NCBI GenBank assembly: GCA_016711125.1 | Contig: JADJTQ010000002.1 | Location: 1,309,867-1,373,866 of the forward strand | Direction: 5' to 3' | DNA length: 64,000 nt | Source: Saprospiraceae bacterium | Lineage (GTDB): Bacteria > Bacteroidota > Bacteroidia > Chitinophagales > Saprospiraceae | In this document: piece by piece, positions 27,020 through 36,921 of the stretch | Position numbering within the stretch: position 1 is the stretch's first letter | Layout of the letters: every line of letters starts with the position of its first letter | Program-made: the position numbers and the translations under genes | Notes under the pieces: model-generated | Database searches by the model: none | Told to the model about the DNA's origin: nothing | What the model saw: the letters and a program-made list of their open reading frames with translations, nothing else

Positions 27020-27663
27020 ATGACCAGGTTATTTTTAAGTCTGTTTTCAATCATTTTTATCCTGGGTTTGGCAACTGCACAGAAGCAAACCGAGGTCATT
27101 CAGTTTTCTGGAAGTGTCGTGACCATCGAAGATGAAGAAATTGTACCTGTGCAGCTCACCAACATTCTCATTGAAAAATCAGGCAGAGGAACATTTGCCG
27201 ATTTAGATGGCTTTTTCTCCATTGTGGCTGAGGAGAGTGATGTGATCGTGTTTTCGGCTATTGGTTACGAGACAGTACGGTTTGTGATTCCGGACACCTT
27301 GACTACAAATCGATATACGATCATCCAGCTATTGAGCAGGGATACCATCAATCTGCCGATGGCTCAGATTTTCCCTGGCCAAGTCGGGAGCATTTTAAAA
27401 TCGAGTTTTTGGCTCTAGATATACCTGAAGATTTGCAAGACCGGGCAGAAGCCAATCTTGCTGCCGCCACTATGGAGCAACTTCGGAAAAATCTTCCGAC
27501 AGATGGGGTTGAATCAGGTAGCTTCTATTTGCGCCAGCAAGCCGACTCCTACTATTCATTTGGACAAGCCAAGCCAATGAACCTCTTAAATCCTCTTGCA
27601 TGGTCCAAGTTTTTCAAAGCTTGGAAAAATGGAGATTTCCGGCGAAACAAGACCAAAGAATAG
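27020..27663 (+). pseudogene. Exported carboxypeptidase-regulatory-like domain protein, one frameshift
   Basis: The ATG at 27020 gives a signal peptide (ending LATAQ) and a CarboxypepD_reg-like beta-sandwich with GTFADLDGFFSIVA and FSAIGYETVRFVIPD, as in the N-terminal domains of TonB-dependent receptors. The frame breaks near 27376: one more T (CCTGG to CCTTGG) gives IFPWPSREHFKIEFLALDIP and joins the C-terminal part, which reads ATMEQLRKNLPTDG and ends at 27663. The joined protein is about 214 residues. Such short proteins are common in Saprospiraceae, with unknown role. The break is best read as a sequencing error. Confidence 0.75.
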
Positions 27664-27953
27664 TAGATACCTAGTCGGAGGTATAGACCCCCCGTAACCC
27701 TAGCCGGCGGAATAGATCCGCCTCTACCAGTTATCCACATTCGTTCTCTTTTCTTCCGACTCCCGGCTTCCGACATTGGACATCGGACTTCCGGCTTCCG
27801 ACCCCAGTAACCCTAGCCAGCTGAATAGATCCGCCCTCTAAGCCTGACAATCTCCTTGGTCGATGGTATGGCATTGCAATCCTCCGGCATCGGACTCACG
27901 CCTTCGGTCTTCGGTCTTCGGACTTCCGACACCCGACATACATTATTATTCGC
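27664..27953. repeat. Non-coding stretch made of degenerate short repeats
   Basis: A ~29-base block (GTAACCCTAGCC...GATCCGCC) occurs at about 27694 and again at about 27807 with two mismatches. Between and after them runs of CTTCCGGCTTCCGAC and CTTCGGTCTTCGG alternate. No reading frame of note is present. The pattern is that of dispersed intergenic repeats. Confidence 0.6.
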
Positions 27954-27961
27954 TAAATTTG
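27954..27961 (+). promoter_or_regulatory. Putative -7 promoter element of metF
   Basis: TAAATTTG is a perfect TAnnTTTG core 32 bases before the metF ATG. No TTG is found at the proper distance upstream. Confidence 0.4.
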
Positions 27962-27993
27962 CAGCCTTTTAAAAAAGCAGTGGGTTTGCAATC

Positions 27994-28950
27994 ATGAAAG
28001 TTACCGACTATTTTGCACAGGCCAAAAATCAGACACTGATCAGTTTTGAGGTACTTCCTCCATTAAAGGGCGGCAAGATGCAATCGATATTTGAAGTCCT
28101 GGATCCATTAATGGAGTTTAAACCACCGTTCATAGATGTGACCTACCATAGAGAGGAGTATGTTTACCAGAAAACTCCCAATGGGTACTATGAAAAAACC
28201 TCAATCCGAAAACGGCCTGGTACGGTAGGTATTTGTGCAGCAATCATGCACCGGTATGCAGTCGATGCTGTACCCCATCTTATTTGTGGGGGTTTTACCA
28301 AAGAAGATACCGAAAACGCGCTGATTGATTTGAATTTTCTCAACATTAACAATGTTTTGGCAATCCGGGGTGATGCCCGTCAATTTGACGGTCGGTTTCT
28401 CCCCGAAGAAGGAGGTCATGCCTATGCCGTAGATCTGGTAAAACAGATAGCAGCAATGAATCGTGGTCAATACCTCGATTCAAATATTGAAAACGGCGCT
28501 CAAACTCATTTTTGTATCGGCATTGCTGGATATCCGGAGAAGCATTTTGAAGCACCAAATTTTCAGACCGATCTGCGTTACACCAAAGCCAAAATCGAAG
28601 CCGGTGCAGACTACATCGTAACTCAGATGTTTTTTGATAACAAAAATTTCTTTGATTATGTGAAAGCTTGTAAAGAGTCAGGTATTACGGTTCCGATCGT
28701 GCCCGGACTTAAACCACTTACCAAGCTTTATCAGTTAAAGTCCTTGCCCAGGATGTTTTATGTCAATATGCCGGACGAACTGGTAAGAGAAGCCGAAAAG
28801 GTGAAAAATGAGACGGATGCGAAAGAATTGGGAATTGAATGGTGTATCGCACAATCGAAAGAACTAAAATCGTCCGGTGTACCATGTTTGCATTATTATA
28901 CCATGGGCGACACCGATACCATTCGCCGCATTGTTAAGGCGGTATATTAA
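27994..28950 (+). CDS. metF: 5,10-methylenetetrahydrofolate reductase
   Basis: The 318-residue protein is a MetF TIM barrel: ISFEVLPPLKGG at the N-terminus carries the catalytic glutamate, followed by IDVTYHREEY, NNVLAIRGDARQ (FAD contact) and GADYIVTQMFFDN. It reduces methylene-THF to methyl-THF for methionine synthesis, using FAD. Length is normal. It is followed 30 bases later by the M14 peptidase gene. Confidence 0.93.
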   Translation: MKVTDYFAQAKNQTLISFEVLPPLKGGKMQSIFEVLDPLMEFKPPFIDVTYHREEYVYQKTPNGYYEKTSIRKRPGTVGICAAIMHRYAVDAVPHLICGGFTKEDTENALIDLNFLNINNVLAIRGDARQFDGRFLPEEGGHAYAVDLVKQIAAMNRGQYLDSNIENGAQTHFCIGIAGYPEKHFEAPNFQTDLRYTKAKIEAGADYIVTQMFFDNKNFFDYVKACKESGITVPIVPGLKPLTKLYQLKSLPRMFYVNMPDELVREAEKVKNETDAKELGIEWCIAQSKELKSSGVPCLHYYTMGDTDTIRRIVKAVY

Positions 28951-28980
28951 TCATGCAGCTTTTAGACATTACTATCAAAC

Positions 28981-31520
28981 ATGCTTAACAACATGACGCG
29001 ATGGTTTACCTTCGCCTTCCTGGTATTTATTGATATGGCGATCCGAGCTCAGACTCTCTTGAGCCCGGCTGAATTCCTAACCCAAGATTACGGTAAAGAC
29101 TTCATACCATATCATCTTAAGGTGGCTTATTTTGAACACGTTGCCGCACATTCGGATCTGATCAAACTTCATACATACGGATATTCCGTTGAGAAAAGGC
29201 CACAGATCCAGGCTTACGTTTCTTCAAGGGAAAATTTGGACCGAATCGAAGAAATAAGACTTAATAATTTACGTCGGACTGGCTTAATTGACGGCACTCC
29301 CAGAGACGATGGGATTGCCATCATTATGCTAGGCTATAGCGTGCATGGTAATGAAGCCGCCGGATCTGAAGCAGCGCTGAGTACACTTTATAAATTGGTA
29401 GACCCGGGCAACGCCAAGACGAAAGTTTGGCTGAAAAACACAATCGTAATCATTGATCTAAGTTTGAACCCTGACGGGCATGCTCGTTACGTAGATTGGT
29501 ACACACGCACTGGCGGTACGATCATCAATATTGATGAAGATAGCTGGGAGCATCAAGAACCATGGCCGGGGGGCCGTACCAATCATTATTATTTTGACCT
29601 CAATCGAGACTGGGCATGGCAAACTCAAATAGAGACTCAGGCAAGAATTAAGCAATATCTGCAGTGGATGCCACATGTTCATGTTGATCTTCACGAGATG
29701 GGGGTTAATTCACCGTATTATTTTGCTCCGGCGGCTCAGCCATATCATGAATACATCAGCACCTGGCAGCGTGATTTTCAAACCGCCATCGGACAAAATA
29801 ATGCCCGATATTTTGATAAAGAAGGTTGGTTGTATTTCACAAAGGAAGTCTTTGACTTGCTCTATCCCGCCTACGGTGATACCTACCCAACCTACAGTGG
29901 TGCGATAGGAATGACTTATGAACAGGGAGGAAGCGGAAGTGCTGGTTCTGCTGTTTTGCTTGATAATGGTGACACGTTGACCCTCCAGAGTCGTATTGAT
30001 CACCATCTCACCACCAGCCTGTCAAGCATTGAGATGACATCCAGACATGCAACAGAATTAACTAAGCACTTTAGTGAATATTATCAGGTAAGCCGGAACA
30101 AAGCACGGGGAAAATACAGGACTTATATTATCTCTCAGGACAATAATCGTGAGAAAATCAAGTCACTCATCAGACTCCTGGATCTTAATGCTATTAAGTA
30201 TGGCACTGTCACACAGGAGAAAGAAATTAGTGGATATGATTATTCAACAGGTAGTACAGTGACAAGAGCTGTAGTACCCGGAGATCTGGTCATTAGTGCT
30301 CTCCAGGCCAGATCCACTTTAGCTCAGGTCCTATTTGATCCAGAGCCCAAGTTGGTTGATTCTTTGACTTACGATATCACTTCATGAGTCTACCTCATGT
30401 CTTTGGTGCTGAAGCCTTGGCAACAACAAGCGTTCTTAAAATTAGCCAGGACTATCAGCTGCCAACCAGGGAGGTGGAGATAGTTGATGATCCATATGCT
30501 ATTTTCATACCCTGGCAGTATACCTCAAGTGCTCATTTGCTTGCCCAAATTTTGCAAAATGGCATCAAGGCTCGCATCTCTGCAGAAACAATTGTAAACT
30601 ATGGTCATACCTATTTGCCAGGAACATTGGTCATTACGAGAGATGATAATAAAGCCTTACCTGACTTTGATCTAAAAGTGATCGCACTTGCAGAAAGATA
30701 CGGACATTCTATTTTCTCAACACCTACCGGCCTGTCAAGCGGTGGCCCTGATCTCGGCAGTAATAAACTCAGTTTAATCAATATTCCTAAAATTTTGGTC
30801 CTAGGTGACGAGGGAGTTCGTTCTAATAATTTTGGAGCTACCTGGCATTATTTTGAAAAAGTATTGGAGTATCCGATTTCCATTGTCAGAGTAGATGAGT
30901 TACGTTCGATTGACCTCGACCGGTATAATATATTGGTTATGCCTTCTGGCAATTATCCGCAGTTGACTGAAGGTATGCTGAAAAAAATGAGTGATTGGGT
31001 CTCCGGAGGTGGCAAATTAATTGCCATAGGAGGAGCGTTGCAAAAATTGGAGGGTGAAAGCGGATTTTCATGGGTAAAATATTCATCAGCTGAAGAAAAA
31101 CAAAAAGCGGAAGATCAACAAAAGGAAGAAGAAAAAAAACTGATTAACCGCACATACGGAGATAGGATTCGTAGTTCGATTTCGGACGAGATACCGGGAG
31201 CTATTATCAGGAATAAAATGGATGATTCCCACCCTTTGGCATATGGATTTCCTGATTATTATTTTTCGTTAAAAACGGGCAGTGAAGTTTACCAACTGCA
31301 AAAAGATACCTGGAATGTAATAACCGTTGGAAAGGATCCCCTTGTGCTCGGTTTTGCTGGTAAGAATATAAAGAATAAACTAGAAGGTTCGGTATCATAT
31401 GCGGTAGCCAATAAAGGTCGGGGCACCGTAATCTATATGGTTGATGATCCCTTATTTCGAGGATTTTGGGAAAATGGAAAATTTCTCTTTTCCAATGCCA
31501 TTTTTATGGTGGATAATTAA
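28981..31520 (+). pseudogene. Exported M14-family zinc carboxypeptidase with C-terminal amidotransferase-like domain, one frameshift
   Basis: A signal peptide (to about residue 23, ending IRAQ) precedes the M14 domain with YSVHGNEAAGSEAAL (HxxE zinc ligands), LNPDGHARYV, FDLNRDWAW and the third ligand HVDLHEMG. The first frame ends at TGA 30385-30387. One added G turns TCATGAGT into TCATGGAGT and gives DITSWSLPHVFGAEALATT, continuing to 31520. The C-terminal half has ILVMPSGNYPQLTEGML and WVSGGGKLIAIGGAL, a flavodoxin/GATase-like fold usual in these ~850-residue Bacteroidota enzymes. The apparent ATGA overlap of two genes is an artefact of the break. Confidence 0.88.
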
Positions 31521-31550
31521 TTGTGGATAAATAAGCTAAAGCTAATTCCA

Positions 31551-32534
31551 CTATAAAAACAGCCAATGCCATCTCCAACGGCCGGTCGTATTGTACTCCA
31601 ATGCCGGCGCCGGGATTTTAAAAATATTTAGTACGCTAAAGACGGTTTTTAACAAGGGGTTTTTTGTTTTGATTTTACGAAGGTCAATATCTGGTGACAA
31701 ATACCACTGGCGGGTGCGTGGATATTCTTTATGCAACACCGAAAAGACAGCCTCACCTTCCGACCAATTATTTGAAAATCCTCCATATAAGTTTTCAGAG
31801 CCATACCCGATTGCCAGATTAAACCAAGAGGGTATTTTCAGCTCAGGAAAAAAGGAACTGGCATTAATAGAAAGCCAAATGGTTTGTGCATTATAATCTT
31901 TCAGATATCGCTCCAGGAAATGGGTTCCAAAGAGATCATCTGTACGACGATTTAGTGAACTTTGGGAGGGACTATTGAGGGCTTGAATACGTTCACTTGA
32001 GTATTTCTTCGGCCAGGAGGAAACTTTCATCCTTAGGCGTTGATCTTGCCAGGACCACTGTTGAAGGGCAAATAGACCGGTGCCACCCAGATTATAGATC
32101 ATATCGTTTACCGAAAACCCCCATCGGGCTGAGTAAGCATCAAACATTTCGATCGTACCCTGAAACAGGATTCCTAAACCAGTAGCCAACCAGATGGCTT
32201 GATTCTCTCTGATTCCGGTCCAGCGACTTCCCCGGTAACTCAACTCTGTCTCAAAGTACGATGTAAAGAGATGTCCCATTTTGTCCATGTTGTTCCACTC
32301 ACCCCGATCATTAAAAAAGTGAAATGATGTGCGGTCAAAGCCTTTGTACCACGCTTCGTTGAGGCCAATCACGGTACCTCCATAGATGACTGCACCGGTT
32401 GAGGCCACCATCACAAATCTGACCGGTTGAAATGTGTCACTGGGTGTTAGAAATGGTTGACTCTTTAGATGGGTGTTGTGAGACAAGATCATCAAGTGGA
32501 TACATAAGATCTTAAGAATCAATTTTTTATACAT
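31551..32534 (-). CDS. DUF2279 (YfiM-like) exported protein
   Basis: From the ATG at 32534 the protein has 327 residues with a hydrophobic N-terminal segment (about 3-17) that may act as signal. The DUF2279 core is visible: GLNEAWYKGFDRTSFHFFND, MDKMGHLFTSYF and GTIEMFDAYSARWGFSVND. The C-terminal part is rich in aromatic residues and ends WRWHWLFL, suggesting outer-membrane association. Function is unknown. An upstream in-frame ATG at 32570 would add 12 residues and spoil the signal-like start. It is convergent with the M14 gene. Confidence 0.8.
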   Translation of the reverse strand: MYKKLILKILCIHLMILSHNTHLKSQPFLTPSDTFQPVRFVMVASTGAVIYGGTVIGLNEAWYKGFDRTSFHFFNDRGEWNNMDKMGHLFTSYFETELSYRGSRWTGIRENQAIWLATGLGILFQGTIEMFDAYSARWGFSVNDMIYNLGGTGLFALQQWSWQDQRLRMKVSSWPKKYSSERIQALNSPSQSSLNRRTDDLFGTHFLERYLKDYNAQTIWLSINASSFFPELKIPSWFNLAIGYGSENLYGGFSNNWSEGEAVFSVLHKEYPRTRQWYLSPDIDLRKIKTKNPLLKTVFSVLNIFKIPAPALEYNTTGRWRWHWLFL

Positions 32535-32660
32535 TAGGTGATTTACATGATCATGCCGGTAGACCGGCATCCGGGTACCTTAGAAGGCTTGTCAATAAAA
32601 ATGCAGCTCAACAATAGCAATAATTTAATTCAACGGCGTTCTAAATAATAATCGGTATTT

Positions 32661-32691
32661 TTGATTTTATACCCGGGGTCCATTAATATTG
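32661..32691 (+). promoter_or_regulatory. Putative promoter of the PorP/SprF-OmpA operon
   Basis: TTG at 32661-32663 within TTTTTG, a 20-base spacer, and TAATATTG at 32684-32691 (one mismatch to TAnnTTTG). The PorP ATG is at 32741. Confidence 0.5.
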
Positions 32692-32740
32692 CACTATATA
32701 ACCATATCAATATCCACTATTGAATTAATTGTACCAATTT

Positions 32741-33769
32741 ATGACATTCAAGTTTAGAATCATTCAATTGGTCTTGCTAACGATCGGCAGCGGCTTTTTG
32801 TATAGCCAGGACATACATTTTACCCAGTTTAATATGGCACCCCTGACGTACAATCCTGCCATGACCGGGGCTTTTTCGGGTTCCATCAGAGTCGGAGGCT
32901 TGTACCGTGATCAGTGGGGCAGTGCTTATAAAACGCCATCTTTCTACCTCGATAGCCCCATATTAAAGGGTTTTCGAAAACAAGACTGGATTGGGGTAGG
33001 ACTCTATGCTTTTCAGGACGACGGTCAGTCTGAATACCTTCCCTTTGATGCCAGCGGCACATCCAAATCAGGCTCATTGGTGACGGGAGGAGTCTTAACC
33101 TCAGCAGCCTATCACTTTGCCCTTGATAAACAGCGAAATACGGTGATCGCCCTGGGAGTGCAGTATGGCAGTGTTTCTAAAAAGATCGATGGAATGTTTG
33201 AGTTTGAAGATGCCCTGCTTAGTGGGGTACCCACTGTAGAACAACTTCCGACCAAAGATGAAGGTAAAAATTATCAGGATATTTCCGGAGGTCTGACGGT
33301 CACAGGAAAAACAACTGGGCAATCCTTTTATCGTATCGGTGTCAGTGCCATGCATGTCAATAAGCCCAGGGCGGGTGTACTAAGTGCGGGAGGTTCTTCC
33401 AAACTTCCCACCCGTATTGTGGGGTATGGCACCTATCATATGGATCTAAATGAACAGTTGATGGTTACCCCCTCGGTATTATTTCAATCAATGGGTAAAG
33501 CCAGCGAAGTGGCACTGCAAGCGCTATTAGGATATAAGATACCGGCTCAAAGTACGGTGATCCGGGGAGGTCTTGGGTATCGTCTCGGAGATGCTATGGA
33601 AGTACTGGTCGGAGTTGACTATAAAGATTTACGGGTTGGGCTGAGTTATGATCTGACATTGTCCCAGCTAAGGTCACCAAACAATGCCTTTGAATTGGCG
33701 GTTTCATATATCGCCCGTATCTACAAAAGGCCGAAGATTGATCCGGTCATTTTTTGTCCAAGATTTTAA
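32741..33769 (+). CDS. PorP/SprF family type IX secretion-associated outer-membrane protein
   Basis: From the ATG at 32741 the protein has 342 residues with a signal peptide (ending GFLYSQ) and the signature DIHFTQFNMAPLTYNPAMTG. The rest is a 14-strand-like barrel with repeated Gly/aromatic strands and ends with a conserved AVSYIARI region. PorP/SprF proteins bind type IX cargo with type B sorting domains and sit at the outer membrane. It lies 9 bases upstream of the OmpA-family gene, the conserved pairing of this family. Confidence 0.9.
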   Translation: MTFKFRIIQLVLLTIGSGFLYSQDIHFTQFNMAPLTYNPAMTGAFSGSIRVGGLYRDQWGSAYKTPSFYLDSPILKGFRKQDWIGVGLYAFQDDGQSEYLPFDASGTSKSGSLVTGGVLTSAAYHFALDKQRNTVIALGVQYGSVSKKIDGMFEFEDALLSGVPTVEQLPTKDEGKNYQDISGGLTVTGKTTGQSFYRIGVSAMHVNKPRAGVLSAGGSSKLPTRIVGYGTYHMDLNEQLMVTPSVLFQSMGKASEVALQALLGYKIPAQSTVIRGGLGYRLGDAMEVLVGVDYKDLRVGLSYDLTLSQLRSPNNAFELAVSYIARIYKRPKIDPVIFCPRF

Positions 33770-33778
33770 AGATTACTC

Positions 33779-36154
33779 ATGAAGCGATTATATTTTCTTC
33801 TGTTCCTAGTGGGTCTGTTATTACCCCTTGTGCTCACCGCCCAACCCTTAGATGAGATCCCTTACAAGTTTAAGCTGGAAGCAGCTGATACCTCTTTTGC
33901 CAGGTTGGATTTTTACAATGCAGCGGATTGGTATGAGCAATGTTACAAGGAGAGCCGTGATCCCGCGATTGCTCAACGGATTGCCATATGTCACGACAAG
34001 ATGCGTGATTACTCAAGAGCGGAACGTTGGTATCAGCGCATTGTTCAGAAAGACACCGCCACTGAATTCCCCGATCTCAAATTTGAATATGGTCGATTAC
34101 TGAAGAAGAATGCCAAGTATGATGAAGCCGAAGAAGTGTTTAATGAGTTATTGGCTAGCGGGAAAGCTATGAACTATAAAGCCCGGATTGAAAACGAATT
34201 AGTCGGAGTGGTGATGGCACGGACTCTGAAAGTGCCCGATGATCTATTAATTGAGAATATCGGAAATAAGGTAAACAGCAGGAATAGTGAAGCTTCACCA
34301 ACGCTAAACGAAGAGGGGAACCTGTTTTACATTTCCTTTGATCAAGATGAGATTGTGAAAGTAACCAACAAGAACGATGATCATCACGCAAAAATATTGG
34401 AGGCCAGAAAAGATCAAAAAGGTGGTTACCAAAAAGGAAAAGCCATTTCAGACAAGATAAACCGACCTGGTTTTCACAACAGTCATGTTTCGTTTTCCCC
34501 TGACGGAGGCAGACTTTATTACACCAGAGCGATCGCCGAAGGAGGTGAAGTCACCGTATCTGATATCTATTACAGTGACTCTGGCGGACGAGGTGGTTGG
34601 GGAGCACCCCAACCGGTTAGCTCGCTCAATGGCCAGTTTATCAACAAACATCCGGTGGTTGCTCAGCTTTTTGGCAATGAAGTCTTGTTATTTTCTTCAA
34701 ACCGGCCTGGTTCCCTGGGTGGCATGGATCTTTTTTATGCTCCAATAAACCGGGATGGGACTTTTGGCATGCCAGTCAATCTCGGAGAAGCTGTCAATAC
34801 TACAGGAGATGAAGTAACGCCTCAGTTTGACGAGGGGTTCCTCTATTTTGCCAGTGATGGACTACCTACTCTTGGTGGGTTTGACATTTTTAAAAGCGAA
34901 TGGGATGGCAGTAAATTACTACCGGCAGAGAATATGGGCAAGGGTATTAACACCTCGGTTGATGATCTCTACTATACTCCGGGAGGGGATGATGCCGGAT
35001 TTTTAGTCTCCAATAGAGATGGTACCCGATCTATTAAGAGTAAAACATGTTGTGACGACATTTTCACTTTTGGTAAAAAAGAGATCATCATTAAATTATT
35101 AGCTTCTGTATTTGAAGCTGAAACACCATTACCAGGGTCGACCATTAAGATGTATCTAAAAATCGCTGAAGAACTTGGATTTCCTGATGTTCAGAAAAAT
35201 GAGGAAGGCAACGAGTTTACCTTTGCTCTTGACCCCGATCGAGCTTATAAGGTCATCGTCGAAAAAGAAGGATATTATCCGGACACCGCGGAGTTTAATA
35301 CTGTGGGAGTAAGAGAATCTAAAAATTTCAGAGGTACTTTTCGGCTAAAACCGAAACCAAAAGTAACCGAACCTGAAATGGAGACGCTCACCATTTATGA
35401 ACCGATACGGCTAAACAATATCTACTACGATCTCGATGATGATAAGATCCTTCCTGATGCGGAAGGAGACCTTGATTTTATCTACGATCTGATGATCAAA
35501 TATCCAGATATGGTCATTGAACTTTCCAGTCATACTGACTCCAGGGGCAAAGACAACTACAATTTGGATCTATCACAGAGAAGGGCTAATTCGGCTAAGC
35601 AATACCTGGTGCTGAGGGGTATCGAGGAGCAACGAATTAAACCAGTAGGTTATGGTGAGAAAAGGATCATAAACCGCTGTTCGAATGGAGTGGATTGCAG
35701 CGAGGAAGAGCATAGGCGTAATCGGCGTACGGAGTTTACCATCATAGAGGGACCTCAGACTATTGAAGTGAGAAGGGATCAGAAAAAATCTGCAGTGCCA
35801 AAACAGGAAAATGATAATGGGTCGGCCAGCCTGGATGGAACCCCGGTCCTTGAGTTTGAAAAACCAGAGATTGACCTTGGTAGTGTAAGTCAGGGAGAGA
35901 AAAAGAAGGCTTCCTTTAGATTTAAGAACATAGGAGATGCCGATCTGATCATTGAGGTAGCAACCGCCTGTGAATGCACCGAGCTTGATTGGACTCGCAA
36001 TCCCATAAAGCCAGGCGGAGAGGGTGAAATTTCTATCGAATATAATAGTACTGACAAAGAGGGTCAGCAAGAGGTCACTATTGATGTCATTGCCAATACA
36101 GAGCCGTTAGTGACTCAAGCCTCCTTCTCCATTTTTGTGGAGAAGTTGAATTGA
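33779..36154 (+). CDS. TPR-PD40-OmpA lipid-free envelope protein with extra C-terminal DUF1573 domain
   Basis: The 791-residue protein has a signal peptide (ending VLTAQ), an N-terminal TPR-like region (about 30-140), a PD40/WD40-like propeller (about 170-430, with VSFSPDGGRLYYTRA and SDGLPTLGGFDIFKSEWDG), a carboxypeptidase-regulatory-like domain (about 440-520), an OmpA peptidoglycan-binding domain (about 540-660; ELSSHTDSRGKDNYNLDLSQ and RRTEF), then from about residue 695 a DUF1573 immunoglobulin-like domain (FRFKNIGDADLIIEVATACE). The first four parts match the SprF-partner protein of type IX secretion. The DUF1573 tail is unusual. It is 9 bases after PorP/SprF. Confidence 0.88.
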   Translation: MKRLYFLLFLVGLLLPLVLTAQPLDEIPYKFKLEAADTSFARLDFYNAADWYEQCYKESRDPAIAQRIAICHDKMRDYSRAERWYQRIVQKDTATEFPDLKFEYGRLLKKNAKYDEAEEVFNELLASGKAMNYKARIENELVGVVMARTLKVPDDLLIENIGNKVNSRNSEASPTLNEEGNLFYISFDQDEIVKVTNKNDDHHAKILEARKDQKGGYQKGKAISDKINRPGFHNSHVSFSPDGGRLYYTRAIAEGGEVTVSDIYYSDSGGRGGWGAPQPVSSLNGQFINKHPVVAQLFGNEVLLFSSNRPGSLGGMDLFYAPINRDGTFGMPVNLGEAVNTTGDEVTPQFDEGFLYFASDGLPTLGGFDIFKSEWDGSKLLPAENMGKGINTSVDDLYYTPGGDDAGFLVSNRDGTRSIKSKTCCDDIFTFGKKEIIIKLLASVFEAETPLPGSTIKMYLKIAEELGFPDVQKNEEGNEFTFALDPDRAYKVIVEKEGYYPDTAEFNTVGVRESKNFRGTFRLKPKPKVTEPEMETLTIYEPIRLNNIYYDLDDDKILPDAEGDLDFIYDLMIKYPDMVIELSSHTDSRGKDNYNLDLSQRRANSAKQYLVLRGIEEQRIKPVGYGEKRIINRCSNGVDCSEEEHRRNRRTEFTIIEGPQTIEVRRDQKKSAVPKQENDNGSASLDGTPVLEFEKPEIDLGSVSQGEKKKASFRFKNIGDADLIIEVATACECTELDWTRNPIKPGGEGEISIEYNSTDKEGQQEVTIDVIANTEPLVTQASFSIFVEKLN

Positions 36155-36173
36155 ACCCATTGTTGATACAACC

Positions 36174-36779
36174 GTGATTGCCGATCTGATCACGTCAGCC
36201 GCTTCTTTTGGTTGGGTGCAATGGCTGGCCTTTATTTTTAATGTAATCTATGTGATACTGGCAGCCAAAGAAAATATTTGGTGTTGGTTTTTCGGCTTTA
36301 TTGGGGTATCCCTGCTCTTTGTGATTTATCTGGATTCGAGGTTGTTTTCAGATGCCCTTCTGCAGGTCTTTTACATGATCATGTCAGTTTATGGCTGGGT
36401 CAATTGGTCAAAACAAAATAGTCAGGTTATTCCAATCAGACGAGCCTCCCTTAGAGAACATCTTTTTTATATCACCCTCGGCATTTTCGCGACATTTTTA
36501 TTGGGTTTTACTTTTAGTCAAATGCAAGCAGCGGTTCCCTATGCAGATGCATTTACCAGTGCATTCGCAGTGATTGCAACATTTTTAGTGGCCAGGAAAA
36601 CATTGGAAAATTGGATTTATTGGATAGTTATTGATACTGTTTGTGTTGGATTGTATTGGCATCGCCAGCTCTCTCTCCTGGCTGTGTTATTTGCGATATA
36701 CACCATTTTGGCAGTGGTAGGCTGGATTCAATGGCACAAACATTGGATCAAAGCCAGGGCAACCAATAGTATCGGTTAG
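36174..36779 (+). CDS. pnuC: Nicotinamide mononucleotide/riboside transporter PnuC
   Basis: The 201-residue protein starts with GTG at 36174 and has seven to eight membrane helices. The conserved PnuC blocks are present: AAKENIWCWFFGFIGVSLLF near residue 30 and KTLENWIYWIVIDTV near 145, followed by YTILAVVGWIQWHKHW. It imports nicotinamide riboside for NAD synthesis. It follows the OmpA gene by 19 bases, possibly by read-through. Confidence 0.9.
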   Translation: MIADLITSAASFGWVQWLAFIFNVIYVILAAKENIWCWFFGFIGVSLLFVIYLDSRLFSDALLQVFYMIMSVYGWVNWSKQNSQVIPIRRASLREHLFYITLGIFATFLLGFTFSQMQAAVPYADAFTSAFAVIATFLVARKTLENWIYWIVIDTVCVGLYWHRQLSLLAVLFAIYTILAVVGWIQWHKHWIKARATNSIG

Positions 36780-36859
36780 ATCGATTAATTTTTTTGTTTA
36801 GATTAAATCTAAATAATTTGGCTATCAGAATTCCAATCAGGGTTATGTCAAAAGCTTTA

Positions 36860-36867
36860 TATATTTG
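36860..36867 (+). promoter_or_regulatory. Putative -7 promoter element of the nqr operon
   Basis: TATATTTG matches TAnnTTTG perfectly and lies 55 bases before the GTG of nqrA. No well-spaced TTG was found; a small inverted repeat GGCCTTTTAGGGCC follows at about 36883-36897. Confidence 0.4.
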
Positions 36868-36921
36868 CGGTGTTTTTAGAAACGGCCTTTTAGGGCCTTA
36901 CACATTTAAATAAATCCAACC

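Noticed and set aside
30384..30387. ATGA overlap as translational coupling of two M14-region genes
   Set aside because: Adding one G joins the two into a single conserved ~846-residue protein, so this is a frameshift, not a gene junction.
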